NCBI GenBank assembly: GCA_022843805.1
Contig: JALHMY010000006.1
Location: forward strand, 94,722 to 158,721
Length of the DNA stretch: 64,000 bases
Source: Fuerstiella sp.
GTDB taxonomy: Bacteria > Planctomycetota > Planctomycetia > Planctomycetales > Planctomycetaceae
Reading direction: 5' to 3'
The position numbers and the translations under genes are program-made. Of this stretch, positions 25,841-35,551 are shown piece after piece. The notes beneath the pieces were generated by a model. It was not told the origin of the DNA. It was given only the letters and a program-made list of their open reading frames with translations, and did no database searches. How positions within the stretch are numbered: position 1 is the first letter of the stretch; each line of letters starts with the position of its first letter.

Positions 25841-28800
25841 GTGTCGTGGCTGGCAGAAATTTGTGTAAAGCGGCCTGTCTTTGCTCTGATGTTAATTCTG
25901 GCTTTGATTGTTGGGGGAGTAACCGCATTTCCTCAGCTGGGAGTCGATCGTTTTCCCAATATGGATCTTCCGACGATCTTTGTCCGCACGAATTATCCGG
26001 GAGCAGCCTCCGAAGAAGTTGAATCAGAAGTCAGCTCAGTCATTGAAGATGCAGTCGCGACCGTCGCCGGAATTGAGGAACTGCGTTCTATTTCACGCGA
26101 TGGTCGATCCTTTGTGCTGGTAACGTTTAGTCTGGACCGGAATGTTGATGCGGCTACTCAGGATGTCCGCGATGCAGTATCCGGCGTGATGAATCGATTG
26201 CCGCCCGACATTGACCCGCCTGTTGTTCAGAAGCAGGATCTGGATTCATCTCCCGTCATGACACTCGCCGTGTCCGGGCCGCGTACAGCGCGTGAGTTAT
26301 TTGTACTGGCAGATAACTACGTCAAGAATGTGATCGAGTCATCAAAAGGTGTTGGCGAAGTTCGAATTGCCGGGGCAGCCGACCGGGCAGTTAAGATTGA
26401 GATTGATGCCCGAAGACTTGCCGCTCACCGTCTTTCCATCCTGGAGGTTCGGGAAGCAATTGTACGTCAGAATACGGAGGTACCCGGCGGCCGAATTGAT
26501 GAGGGGCGACGTGAAAGGGCGCTCCGCACGATGGGCCGTGTTTCTCATTCGCGTTTGTTTCCGGATCTTGTGGTTTCCACGGTCAATGGCTCTCCGGTAC
26601 GGCTGAGTGATCTCGGTCAGGTCCATGATTCAACCAAGGATGTTCGCACAATGGCAAGGCTGAATGGACAGCCGGCGGTTGTGCTTCAGGTGCAGCGTCA
26701 GTCGGGTGAAAATACAGTGGCCGTAATTGACAGCGTAAAAAAGATGCTGCCACGCTGTCAGGATTTACTGCCGGATGATGTAAAGGTTGAGGTGATCCAG
26801 GACCAGTCACGTTATATCGTCGCTGCTTTGCACGAGATTGAACAGCATTTAATTTCGGGCAGTATTCTGGCGTGTATTACCGTGCTTTTGTTTATGAGAT
26901 CGTGGCGATCGACCGTCATCGCGTCGGTGGCAATTCCCGCTTCGATTATCGCCACTTTCGCGTTCATGAAGTGGTTCGACTTCACGCTCAATAACGTGAC
27001 GATGCTGGCACTCGTGCTGATGGTGGGTGTTGTTATTGACGACGCAATTGTGGTACTTGAAAACGTATTCCTGTGCATTGAAGAACGCGGGATGGACCCG
27101 ATGACGGCTGCCGTTGAAGGGACCAGAGAAATCGGACTGGCGGTACTGGCAACCACTCTTTCGCTGGTCATTGTGTTTCTGCCCGTTTCATTTTTGTCCA
27201 GCGTCACCGGGCGCATGCTGTTTCAGTTTGGCGTGACGGCGACTGTTGCCATTATGGTTTCCATGCTGGTTAGTTTTTCGCTGACACCGATGATGTGCAG
27301 CAGAATGCTGAAGTCCGTGTCGTCAGTGTCAGGGGCCGGCCAGCCCGCATCCCGCCGCGGAATCTACTATCTCATCGAGGTCTCTTATCTGTGGATGCTG
27401 GCGCGAGCCATGCGGTTTCGCTGGCTGGTTTTGCTGGTATCGGTGGGAGTTATGGCCTCGAATATTCCTCTCTATTCACTCGTCAGGCAGGACTACATTC
27501 CGCTGAATGTTGATGAATCGGAATTCGAAGTTCGGGTCGAAGCGAAACAGGGAGCCAGTCTGAGTTCGATGCGGGATGCTGTCGAACTGATTGAGGCGGA
27601 AGTTCGTCAGATTGATGGCATTCAGACCATGCTGACTTCGCTTGGAAGTCAGGGATTTGGGGAAGTCAATCGTGCGGATATGTTTATTCGACTGACCGAC
27701 ACAACTCAGAGAACATTTTCGCTGGGACGCTGGTTTGAGGGATTGCTGCAGGGCGACATGAAGGCTGCGTTCAAAGGTAATTTTACGCAGCGCGACAAGA
27801 TGGCAGAGGTACGAACGCGACTGAATTCCATTCCCGATATTCGTGTTTCAGTGAGGAATCTGACTTCACTGCGGCAGGGTGCTCCGGTAGATATTGACTT
27901 CTCCATCACCGGTCCGGAAATAGGTCGCCTGCTGGCTTTCAGTGATGAACTGACTGCCAGAGCAAAACAGATTCCCGGAATCGTGGACGTAGCCTCAACT
28001 CTGCAGATTGATAGCCCGGAGCTGCTTGCCAGAATTGACCGTGAGCGTGCGGCCGCTCTGGGTGTGGATGTCCGGGAGATTGCCGATACGCTTCGAATTG
28101 CAGTGGGCGGTGACGATCGAGTGTCACGATATCGGGATCGAACAATCGATGACGCATACGATGTGGAGCTTCGACTTGTCGGCATCGATCGTGGTGATAT
28201 CGAATCGATTTCCCAGCTGTATGTGCGAGCAAACCCCGACCCGGGCGTGATTTCTCCGCTGGCAATGATTGCAGTACGTGAACTGGGGACCGTACCGACA
28301 CACCTCGATAACCTTGTATCCTTCGAGCATCATCAGGCGGCGTCGCGGATTGACAGACTGAATCGACAGCGAATGGTTGCCGTCAGGGCGAACGTAGACG
28401 GCGAGTATGCCCTGGGTGATCGTATTGAAGCGATGCGGGCCGCTGCGAAGGAAATTGGTATACCTGCCGGATTCAGTACTCAGGTTCTGGGTGGTGGCCG
28501 CGAGCTTGAACGAACGCTGGCAGATTTTGGCTGGACAATGGCGCTGTCGTTTATCTTCATGTATATCGTGCTTGCCGCTCAGTACGAACACCTCGTTCAT
28601 CCATTCGTAATTCTGTTATCCCTTCCTCTTGCCGTTCCGTTTGGGCTGCTCAGTTTGTACTGGGGCGGAGAGTCACTCAATCTTTACTCGGCGATGGGAA
28701 TTCTGGTGTTGTTTGGAGTTGTGAAGAAGGCGGCAATTCTGCAGATCGATCATACCAATGCACTGCGTGAAAAGGGGATGGAGCGTACGCAGGCAATTAT

Positions 28801-29044
28801 GCAGGCGAACCGGGACCGACTGCGGCCCATTCTGATGACGACCGTTTCCTTTGTCGCCGGTTTGCTGCCACTTCTGATTGCGACCGGACCGGGAGCAGAG
28901 GAACGTCGATCCATTGCTGTACTGGCGGTGGGTGGGCAGACGTTTTCGCTGCTGCTTACTCTGCTGGCCGTGCCCGTGCTGTATTCGTTCTTCGACGACC
29001 TTGGCAATCTAATGAAAAAGTTTTTGCTTCGAAAAGGTGTTTAG
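25841..29044 (+). CDS. RND efflux permease (HAE1/AcrB family)
   Basis: A 1067-residue inner-membrane proton-driven exporter. It opens with CVKRPVFALMLILALIVGGV and the family signature FPQLGVDRFPNMDLPTIFVRTNYPGAASEEVE. The transmembrane proton-relay helix has LALVLMVGVVIDDAIVVLENV, with the conserved DD pair. The second half carries FMYIVLAAQYEHLVHPFVIL and VLFGVVKKAAILQIDHTN. It is 12-pass with two large periplasmic loops, full length, with no frameshift seen. In the second-half TM helix the usual charged lysine is conserved (VVKKAAIL). The substrate is unknown; no outer-membrane factor gene lies nearby. GTG 25841 is preceded by CTGGAGA. Confidence 0.92.
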   Translation: MSWLAEICVKRPVFALMLILALIVGGVTAFPQLGVDRFPNMDLPTIFVRTNYPGAASEEVESEVSSVIEDAVATVAGIEELRSISRDGRSFVLVTFSLDRNVDAATQDVRDAVSGVMNRLPPDIDPPVVQKQDLDSSPVMTLAVSGPRTARELFVLADNYVKNVIESSKGVGEVRIAGAADRAVKIEIDARRLAAHRLSILEVREAIVRQNTEVPGGRIDEGRRERALRTMGRVSHSRLFPDLVVSTVNGSPVRLSDLGQVHDSTKDVRTMARLNGQPAVVLQVQRQSGENTVAVIDSVKKMLPRCQDLLPDDVKVEVIQDQSRYIVAALHEIEQHLISGSILACITVLLFMRSWRSTVIASVAIPASIIATFAFMKWFDFTLNNVTMLALVLMVGVVIDDAIVVLENVFLCIEERGMDPMTAAVEGTREIGLAVLATTLSLVIVFLPVSFLSSVTGRMLFQFGVTATVAIMVSMLVSFSLTPMMCSRMLKSVSSVSGAGQPASRRGIYYLIEVSYLWMLARAMRFRWLVLLVSVGVMASNIPLYSLVRQDYIPLNVDESEFEVRVEAKQGASLSSMRDAVELIEAEVRQIDGIQTMLTSLGSQGFGEVNRADMFIRLTDTTQRTFSLGRWFEGLLQGDMKAAFKGNFTQRDKMAEVRTRLNSIPDIRVSVRNLTSLRQGAPVDIDFSITGPEIGRLLAFSDELTARAKQIPGIVDVASTLQIDSPELLARIDRERAAALGVDVREIADTLRIAVGGDDRVSRYRDRTIDDAYDVELRLVGIDRGDIESISQLYVRANPDPGVISPLAMIAVRELGTVPTHLDNLVSFEHHQAASRIDRLNRQRMVAVRANVDGEYALGDRIEAMRAAAKEIGIPAGFSTQVLGGGRELERTLADFGWTMALSFIFMYIVLAAQYEHLVHPFVILLSLPLAVPFGLLSLYWGGESLNLYSAMGILVLFGVVKKAAILQIDHTNALREKGMERTQAIMQANRDRLRPILMTTVSFVAGLLPLLIATGPGAEERRSIAVLAVGGQTFSLLLTLLAVPVLYSFFDDLGNLMKKFLLRKGV

Positions 29045-29065
29045 AACCCCTGGCAAAACCGGCAT

Positions 29066-29096
29066 GAGCCACGACGCCGGAGGCTTTTCGTGGTTC
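29066..29096. terminator. possible bidirectional terminator hairpin between convergent genes
   Basis: Arms GAGCCACGA (29066-29074) and TCGTGGTTC (29088-29096) pair over 9 positions with one wobble and a 13-base loop. The hairpin lies between the permease stop and the 3' end of the convergent NusG-like gene. There is no long T tract on either strand, so efficiency is doubtful. Confidence 0.4.
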
Positions 29097-29147
29097 TTAA
29101 CCGCCTGCTGAAGCGTATTGGTCTTCTGAATCGTACTGACCTTCAGA

Positions 29148-29708
29148 TCAGTCCAGCAGATCGATATCTGCTTCGTCGACGAGGACCGATGCTCCCTGCT
29201 GCATGAAGTTCACAATGACTGTCAGGCGGTGCTGGTTATCAACCTTACTAATCGTGCCCTTCATGCCGGTCATCGCACCTGTGCGGATCATGGCGGGCCG
29301 ACCAATCAGCGGTTTCGGCTCTGGTCGCACGTCGTTACCCTCATGGGTCATCAGGTAAATACGGCGCAGGTCGCTTTGCAGCTCCTCCGGCGATTTGACG
29401 TCGAGACATCGGGAAATACAGCCTGTGCTCACCGCCTCATATCGATCGACATTTGTACCGCACACAAAAACGTAGCCCGTAAACAGCGGCTGATAGCTGG
29501 TTCGAATCCGCCCGGCGGGCGAGCGTTTTCGATGAGGGGCCAGTGGGCAGTAATGGGCGATTTCCTTGCGTCGTAACTGTCTGACGAGCTCCTTTTCCTG
29601 ACGGGCCAGGGTATACATGGCGTACCACGACTGATCGACCGTCAGGTGGAAGCTTTCGTCCAGCAGATTTTGAGGATACAGCTCAGGTTCTTTTGCCAGA
29701 ATTGGCAT
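29148..29708 (-). CDS. NusG/RfaH-family transcription antitermination factor
   Basis: A 186-residue NusG paralogue. The NGN domain is recognisable: QSWYAMYTLARQEKELVRQLRR, EIAHYCPLAPHRKR and QPLFTGYVFVCG. A KOW-type C-terminal domain has GRPAMIRTGAMTGMKGTISKVDNQHRLTVIVNFMQQGASVLVDEADIDLLD. Specialised NusG paralogues of the RfaH/UpxY type promote transcription of long polysaccharide operons. The window contains such an operon, but this gene is on the opposite strand and about 11 kb away, so the link is inference. It is clearly not the housekeeping nusG, which sits with secE/rplK. Confidence 0.82.
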   Translation of the reverse strand: MPILAKEPELYPQNLLDESFHLTVDQSWYAMYTLARQEKELVRQLRRKEIAHYCPLAPHRKRSPAGRIRTSYQPLFTGYVFVCGTNVDRYEAVSTGCISRCLDVKSPEELQSDLRRIYLMTHEGNDVRPEPKPLIGRPAMIRTGAMTGMKGTISKVDNQHRLTVIVNFMQQGASVLVDEADIDLLD

Positions 29709-30013
29709 GGTGGCGACTCCTCTTCACGCTTTAAATCGCTGACTTTCCAGAATCGCGGCAGGCGACATCTCAGGTGTGCGTCTGTCGGCCTAAATCGACA
29801 AGCTGATTTCCATGACTTGATTCTACCGGGGTGATTCCAGCAGTTAAATCATATAACCCGCCTGCTCATTGCACTCTCCGGAGAATTTTCCGATAAGCAC
29901 GGTGTTGCCGCCATTGCCACTGGAAACTGACAGGCGATACTGTGTATGGACCGCTGGTCGTCTGGGAAGGCTGAATTTTGTTCCTGTAGTGAAATTGAGT
30001 GAAAGTCGCGAGA
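29709..30013. other. divergent intergenic region
   Basis: About 300 bases between the divergent NusG-like and SDR genes, which must hold both promoters. No consensus promoter, dyad or small gene stood out. Confidence 0.4.
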
Positions 30014-30880
30014 ATGATCGTTCTGCTGGGTGGGAATGGCTTTGTTGGCAGTGCAATCCACCGCTGTTTACAGCGGCAGGGAATTCCCGTGGACGTTATT
30101 TCCCGCAGCCAGCTGGATTATTCCCGAGTTGAATCTCTGACCGGGTATCTGAAGGAGCGGCGTCCGGAGTTTTTAATCAATGCGGCTGGTTATACCGGAC
30201 GGCCGAACGTAGATGCCTGTGAGCTTCATAAGACCGAATGCCTGCACGGAAACGCAGTGTTGCCGGGCGTTGTCCGCCAGGCCTGTGAAGAGGCGAAGAT
30301 TCCCTGGGGCCACATCTCATCGGGATGTATCTACACGGGAGTTCGGTCGGATGGTGCCGGATTTACTGAAGAGGACAAACCCAACTTCTCGTTTCGTCAA
30401 AACAACTGCAGTTTTTACTCGGGGTGTAAGGCACTTGGAGAAGAGGTTCTTCAGGGTGCGTCGCAGTGTTTCATCTGGCGACTTCGGATTCCGTTCAACA
30501 ACGAGGATTCTGCCCGAAACTACATCAGCAAAATGATGCGGTACGAATGTCTCCTGAATGCCACCAACAGTCTGTCAGAACTGGATGAATTCTCCGCCGC
30601 ATGTGTGTCGTGCTGGACACAGCGCGTCCCGTTCGGAATCTACAATCTGACGAATCCTGGAAGTGTGAACACGCAGCAGGTTGTCGAGTTGATTCGAAAA
30701 CACGGTCTCAGCGATCGGACTTTCAGGTTCTTTGACTCAGAAGATCAGTTCATGCGAACGGCCGCCATCGCACCCCGGTCCAACTGCGTTCTTGACAGCC
30801 GCAAAGCCATTTCAGCCGGCATCAGTATGCGGCCGGTTGAAGAAGCTCTTGAGCAGGCGATGAAGAACTGGAAGAAATAA
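30014..30880 (+). CDS. RmlD-like NAD(P)-dependent sugar-nucleotide reductase/epimerase
   Basis: A ~288-residue SDR of the RmlD substrate-binding type. The Rossmann motif is VLLGGNGFVGSAIH at the N-terminus. LINAAGYTGRPNVDACELHK is the RmlD-like active-site strand (the family NAAAYTxVDxAE). ISSGCIYTG and the catalytic YSGCKALGE (YxxxK) follow. The C-terminal half has WRLRIPFNNEDSARNYISKM. It may reduce a 4-keto sugar nucleotide outside the main cluster. GTG 29999 is an alternative start five codons upstream. Confidence 0.8.
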   Translation: MIVLLGGNGFVGSAIHRCLQRQGIPVDVISRSQLDYSRVESLTGYLKERRPEFLINAAGYTGRPNVDACELHKTECLHGNAVLPGVVRQACEEAKIPWGHISSGCIYTGVRSDGAGFTEEDKPNFSFRQNNCSFYSGCKALGEEVLQGASQCFIWRLRIPFNNEDSARNYISKMMRYECLLNATNSLSELDEFSAACVSCWTQRVPFGIYNLTNPGSVNTQQVVELIRKHGLSDRTFRFFDSEDQFMRTAAIAPRSNCVLDSRKAISAGISMRPVEEALEQAMKNWKK

Positions 30881-30946
30881 AAATCAAACATCTCTGCATC
30901 GACCGGAATACGATCTTCCGGAGCTTACCGACTACGCATCGAGCGT

Positions 30947-31603
30947 TCAGGCACGACGGCGGCGAGATGCTCGATAACCGTATTCAACGGCGAACCAGTC
31001 TGCAAAGCGTTCCCGTTCACGGAAGTTTGTATTTCGATCATCATTGATATGGCCGATTTCGTGGATCAGGACATTATTCAGGTAGAAATCACGAATGGTC
31101 CTTTCCGTCCAGATGAGTCTCCACAGGGGGCCATCCTGTACCCAGCGACCTCCAAACATTTCTGTTTCAATTCGCTGAGCAGGTCGAGGGGCACGGACGT
31201 AAAGTTCTTCCAGAGACTCTTCAATGGGATACAGATAGACGGATGATCCCCACTGAAGCCCATAACATGGGAACAGCTGTCTCTTTCGAGTCATTCGACT
31301 TAACTGAATGACTTCCAGCTTATGCTGAAATTCGACCGGCAACTGTGAGACACGGTGACGAACTTCTGCTGGTGTTACAACATGACGATAGCCTTCGCCC
31401 GATTCCTGAACGATAACCCGAAGCTTGCCATTTTGCTGCGGTTCATGCCAGTCTTCCGGCGCGTCAAAGGGGCGCCCTGACGCGAGCCCATTGCCACGAT
31501 GCTGGTGAGCAGACGCAGGGCGAGCGGTATGCCGACGTGAAGATCCGCCATGTCGCGACTGTGGCAGGCTGGATCGAACTCGAGTTTGTGATTTTCTGTT
31601 CAT
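30947..31603 (-). CDS. small HEIGH-motif putative zinc metalloprotease-like protein
   Basis: A 218-residue protein of unknown family. The first ~55 residues are basic, low-complexity and probably disordered. The C-terminal half is ordered and carries VLIHEIGHINDDRN, with HExxH at residues 181-185, followed by ERFADWFAVEYG; the acidic residues at 198 and 202 could supply the third zinc ligand (HExxH plus downstream E/D, as in gluzincins or SprT-like proteins). No signal peptide is apparent with ATG 31603. The frame is open to 31756, but the extra N-terminus is arginine-rich and looks non-coding. Peptidase activity is inferred from the motif only. Confidence 0.6.
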   Translation of the reverse strand: MNRKSQTRVRSSLPQSRHGGSSRRHTARPASAHQHRGNGLASGRPFDAPEDWHEPQQNGKLRVIVQESGEGYRHVVTPAEVRHRVSQLPVEFQHKLEVIQLSRMTRKRQLFPCYGLQWGSSVYLYPIEESLEELYVRAPRPAQRIETEMFGGRWVQDGPLWRLIWTERTIRDFYLNNVLIHEIGHINDDRNTNFRERERFADWFAVEYGYRASRRRRA

Positions 31604-32084
31604 AGCTGCACCCGTTTTTGAGCAGGTTCGACGTAATGTCAAACCAGCTCGTACCAACAGGATCGCGAGGTTATGCGACCGAGCTGGAGGTCTGGTACGG
31701 GCATCCGTTCGTCTATCGGAGTGGTTGTTGCCTTTCAATCGCTCCATTGGCAACACGAATCAGCAGACTCAGAGCGTTATTGGAGACCTGCAGAATCACA
31801 GGATCACCATGAACTCTCTGACATGGTGCACGATCCTAACGAACGGCGAAGCAGAATCCAGATGAACACCGCAAGTGGAACAATGGCAAGGAGTTAGGGG
31901 TTTCCCAGCGGCGTTTTGTACAGTCCGTCTTCCCTGAACGCGAAATCCTGCGGGGCTAAGCCGATTGATGCCATAGAGTTACGGCTTGCACACTGGCGGT
32001 GGTTGAGTTTGACGACGTGTACAGTAGTCACTGTAAATCGTTTGATGCCAACTGTTTATGTCGTGCGGGTGTTCCCGGGGACGG
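31604..32084. other. intergenic region between the HEIGH protein and rnr
   Basis: About 480 bases between two minus-strand genes: the 3' flank of rnr and the upstream region of the HEIGH-motif gene. No gene, promoter consensus or strong hairpin was recognised. The short open frames on both strands have no family features. Confidence 0.4.
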
Positions 32085-34346
32085 TCATTTTCGTCGTTTT
32101 CGCCTCGGAGAGGCTGGCTTTTTGGAGCGGCTCACCGGCTTTTCGGGCGAATTCCGCTTCTCCCCTTTTTCGACTTTTTTGCTGGTGCTCCTCACCGGAC
32201 TTCTTGTCTTTCGGTTTTTGACGGCACTTTCTTCAGAAATTCGAAGGTTCAGTTGTCGACGGTCGAGGTCGACACTCACGATGAGTACGGTGACAGGGTC
32301 ACCGAGCCGAAACTCCCGCAGCGTGCGCTGCCCGGTAAGAGTTCGAGTGGCCGGATCGAACTGATAAAAGTCATCTGTGAGAGCGCTGGCGTGGATGAGT
32401 CCTTCAGCCGGAATTTTGACACCCTGACAGAAAATTCCAAAGTTCTCCACACCGGTGATAAAGGCCTCCATTTCTTCACCCACATGTTCGGCCATATATC
32501 GAAGCAGTTTAATGCGGATCAGTTCTCGCTCCGCCTTTTCAGCGCGCCGTTCTGTGTTGGAACAGTGTTTTCCCAGCTGGATCAGTTCGGCCATGTTGTC
32601 AGACACCGGAGTGCGTCTTGCTGCTATGGCACCGATCAGGCGATGCACTGTCAGATCCGGATAGCGGCGAATTGGACTTGTGAAGTGACAATAGTCTTCT
32701 TCTGCAAGTGCATAATGGCCGAATTCTTCCGGAGAGTATTCAGCCTGCTTCATGCTGCGCAACAGTGCGAAATTGATGGCGCGACCTTCCGGTTTACCTT
32801 CAACTTCACGGATCAGTGCCTGGATCTCGGAACGACTCTGAAACTGTTCAAGATCGTGTCCCAGTCCCCGACAGAAGTCCTGAAAGTTTTTCAGGCGCAG
32901 CATATCCGGATCGCCATGAACTCTGCGCAGAAACGGGATGTTCGCGGTGGCGAGCAGTTTGGCAACCGCGATGTTTGCCGCCAGCATAAACTCTTCGATA
33001 ATCTCATGACTTTCATCATGATGCCGTTCGTGAGCGCCGGTGACATGACCATCCCGATCGAAGTCGATTTCGATTTCCGGAATACCCATTTGCAGGGCAC
33101 CCTGAGCGAAGCGACGCTGACGCAGTAGCATGGCCAGTTCATACATGAGTTCGAGCAGTCTGCGTACTTCCACCGTAACGCCTTCAGACGGTTTGCCCGG
33201 ATTGCGGATGAGAGGCATGACTTCCTCGTACGCGAATCTCCTGACGACGTTGATTGCTGAATTGGCAACTTCGTATCCGACCACGGCTCCCTGTTCGTCG
33301 AATTCGACGAAGACGCTCTTTGTGAATCGTACATTCCCCTGCTGAAGGCTGGCGAGGCCGTTACTGATGACTTCGGGCAGCATGGGAACAACGTGTCGCG
33401 GCAGATAAACGCTTGTTCCACGATTCTGTGCTTCCAGATCCAGCGGACTGCCTGGAGTTACGAAATGTGCCACATCCGCAATATGCACACCAAGGTGCCA
33501 GTGTCCGTCGTCGGACTTCTTCAGGGAGATGGCGTCGTCAAAGTCGCGAGCGTCCACCGGATCAATTGTGATGATGACTTCGTGAGTAAGATCCTGTCTT
33601 CCGCCAAGCTGTGTTTCGTCAAAGTTCTCTGCCTGGACTCGTGCGTTTTCCAGCACCTCCTCAGAGAACTCAAAAGGAAGTCCAAGACTGTGAATGACCG
33701 TCATCGTGTCGATGCCAGGATCACCCCGCTGTCCCAGCACTTTAGTCACGACGGCCTCACCGCGTCTGCTGAGTGTTGGGAATCGAAGCATTTCAATCAC
33801 GACTTTGTCGTCATCGATCGCACCTTTTGCGCCCGGGTCACCCACATGGATCGGTTCGTCGAACGCCGTTCCGTCGACCTGAACGTATCCCTGACCGCCA
33901 CGTTCGCTGTAAGTGCCTACAAACACATTGCTGGCACGTTCAACGACCTTTTCAATGACTCCCGATCGCTGACCCCCGGATCGGCGTGTCTGACTTAGCC
34001 GCACGAGTACTTCGTCGCCAGTCTGAGCGTCGCGAAGATCGCGGGCGGATACATAAATATCACCACCCATCAGTTCCGGAGATCGCTCGGAGGGAATTAC
34101 GAAAGCGGCTCCGCTGCTGATCTTTCTGACCACACCGGCAATGAACCCGGATGACGCACTGAGCCGTATACGGCCCTTTTTCCCGATGCGAATTTTTCCC
34201 GCAGCTGCCAGGTCTTCAACGGCCTGACGAAATTCGGCCATGTTCTTCTTTTTTACCGACAGCCTGCGTGAGAGTTCCTGAGCCACAACGGGATGATATT
34301 CCTCAGCACCCAGACAGCGAAGAATATTTTCCTGCAGTTCATTCAT
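32085..34346 (-). CDS. rnr: ribonuclease R
   Basis: A 753-residue 3'-5' exoribonuclease of the RNB family that degrades structured RNA. The domain order is standard. An N-terminal winged helix (residues 1-65) is followed by cold-shock-like domains (~66-240). The catalytic RNB domain starts near residue 255, with the metal-binding IDPVDARDFDDAISL at 261-275. A C-terminal S1 domain (GEEMEAFITGVENFGIFCQG) and a Lys/Arg-rich tail typical of RNase R complete it. The catalytic aspartates are all present. A long plus-strand frame (32058-33128) overlaps it but has no protein features. Confidence 0.94.
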   Translation of the reverse strand: MNELQENILRCLGAEEYHPVVAQELSRRLSVKKKNMAEFRQAVEDLAAAGKIRIGKKGRIRLSASSGFIAGVVRKISSGAAFVIPSERSPELMGGDIYVSARDLRDAQTGDEVLVRLSQTRRSGGQRSGVIEKVVERASNVFVGTYSERGGQGYVQVDGTAFDEPIHVGDPGAKGAIDDDKVVIEMLRFPTLSRRGEAVVTKVLGQRGDPGIDTMTVIHSLGLPFEFSEEVLENARVQAENFDETQLGGRQDLTHEVIITIDPVDARDFDDAISLKKSDDGHWHLGVHIADVAHFVTPGSPLDLEAQNRGTSVYLPRHVVPMLPEVISNGLASLQQGNVRFTKSVFVEFDEQGAVVGYEVANSAINVVRRFAYEEVMPLIRNPGKPSEGVTVEVRRLLELMYELAMLLRQRRFAQGALQMGIPEIEIDFDRDGHVTGAHERHHDESHEIIEEFMLAANIAVAKLLATANIPFLRRVHGDPDMLRLKNFQDFCRGLGHDLEQFQSRSEIQALIREVEGKPEGRAINFALLRSMKQAEYSPEEFGHYALAEEDYCHFTSPIRRYPDLTVHRLIGAIAARRTPVSDNMAELIQLGKHCSNTERRAEKAERELIRIKLLRYMAEHVGEEMEAFITGVENFGIFCQGVKIPAEGLIHASALTDDFYQFDPATRTLTGQRTLREFRLGDPVTVLIVSVDLDRRQLNLRISEESAVKNRKTRSPVRSTSKKVEKGEKRNSPEKPVSRSKKPASPRRKRRK

Positions 34347-34435
34347 ACAGATCGTCCTTAGTCAGCATTCGATCGAGCGCAGGCCGGAAAGCGTTACAGT
34401 GGCCTGGGCATTGAACGGAGTGTGCCGCCAGAAAC

Positions 34436-34479
34436 ACTGGCTCTGACGGCACTGGTTCTGACGGCACTGGCTCAGAACG
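34436..34479. repeat. 15-bp tandem repeat (2.7 copies)
   Basis: Two near-identical 15-base units, ACTGG(C/T)TCTGACGGC at 34436-34450 and 34451-34465, are followed by a diverged partial third unit. They lie in the 173-base gap upstream of rnr (minus strand). They could affect rnr expression if unit number varies; nothing more is visible. Confidence 0.75.
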
Positions 34480-34519
34480 TTCCGAACTGAAGCATTCGCT
34501 GCCGCGAGGATTTTTGCAA

Positions 34520-35551
34520 TCACTTACTGATGATTGCCTGCACTTTTTTCGCAGCCTCTGCTTCCGCTTTAGCCATCACATCGGCGATCTTTACCGGCAC
34601 AAAACCCTGGCGTTTACTTTCGTCAGCCGCTTCCATGAAGGCGTACAGGTTGATCGTTTCCTCCGCGCTGACCGGGGGCTGCCCGGTCTGGAAGAATTTT
34701 ACAAACTCCACGACCAGTGGGCGGTATCCTTCATACTTTCCAATGGACTCAGCACCCTTTGTTCCAAATGCTGTTCCGCCGTAAGGAGCCGCACCGCTGC
34801 GAATGCCTCGGAAGGTTCCAATTCTTCCGCCCTTCCAGACGCCTGTCACCAGATCAAAATTCGGCGTGTGTGTTCGGACAACCGATTCACAACCGGGCCC
34901 CATGACAGTGAACAGCGTTTCGCATCCGTGGATGCCGTACCAGAACAAATCCGGATGCGTGGCTTCAAGAGAGCAGGGCGAATGGGCGTCGCATCCGGTC
35001 ACTTCGCCGAGCGATCCGTTTCGAACGGCCTGGGCAGAACTGGAGAACCGCAGAGAGGATGAGCTGAAGACAGGAACTTTATAGTGTTTCGCAAGTTCGA
35101 AAATGGCAATTGTATCTGTCAGAGATCCTGCAATGGGCTTGTCAATAAAGACGGGTTTACCAGCCTTTAATACCGGTATGACCTGTTCCAGATGAGGCCT
35201 TCCGTCGTTCGTCTCGAGCACCACGGCATCGACCTGAGCGATCATGGCGTCCAGATCGTCAATAATCTCCACTCCCAGTTTTTTGATTTCAACTGTGTAT
35301 TCCGGAACTCGCTTCACACTGCTTTCGATATCCGGACTTCCTTTGGGATAAACCAGTGTCAGCCGACATCCGGGAACGTACTGACCGTCGTCCTTTATGT
35401 TCAGCAGTTTGGCAAAGGCAAGACAGTGAGAGGTGTCCAGACCAATCATGCCAACTCGAATGACCTTCGGTTCACCCGTTTTCTCGTCAGCAGTGACTGA
35501 CGAAAGTCCGACGGACAGGCCGATGGACGCACACAACAACATTCGCAGCAT
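34520..35551 (-). CDS. secreted Gfo/Idh/MocA-family oxidoreductase
   Basis: A 343-residue NAD(P)-dependent oxidoreductase with an N-terminal signal (MLRMLLCASIGLSVGLSSV, cut near TADEK). The Rossmann part has VIRVGMIGLDTSHCLAFAKLL. The dinucleotide site carries the family EKP-like motif in AGKPVFIDKPIAGSLTD. The C-terminal half (SSSLRFSSSAQAVRNGSLGEV, WYGIHGCETLFTVMGPG) is the substrate-binding sheet. Exported Gfo/Idh proteins are numerous in planctomycetes and may act on sugars, but no substrate can be assigned. The neighbour rnr reads the same way but is 173 bases away. Confidence 0.87.
   Translation of the reverse strand: MLRMLLCASIGLSVGLSSVTADEKTGEPKVIRVGMIGLDTSHCLAFAKLLNIKDDGQYVPGCRLTLVYPKGSPDIESSVKRVPEYTVEIKKLGVEIIDDLDAMIAQVDAVVLETNDGRPHLEQVIPVLKAGKPVFIDKPIAGSLTDTIAIFELAKHYKVPVFSSSSLRFSSSAQAVRNGSLGEVTGCDAHSPCSLEATHPDLFWYGIHGCETLFTVMGPGCESVVRTHTPNFDLVTGVWKGGRIGTFRGIRSGAAPYGGTAFGTKGAESIGKYEGYRPLVVEFVKFFQTGQPPVSAEETINLYAFMEAADESKRQGFVPVKIADVMAKAEAEAAKKVQAIISK

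Noticed and set aside
32058..33128. Long plus-strand frame (356 codons) over rnr
   Set aside because: It is antisense to the strongly supported RNase R gene, and its product is phenylalanine/cysteine-rich without any family motif.
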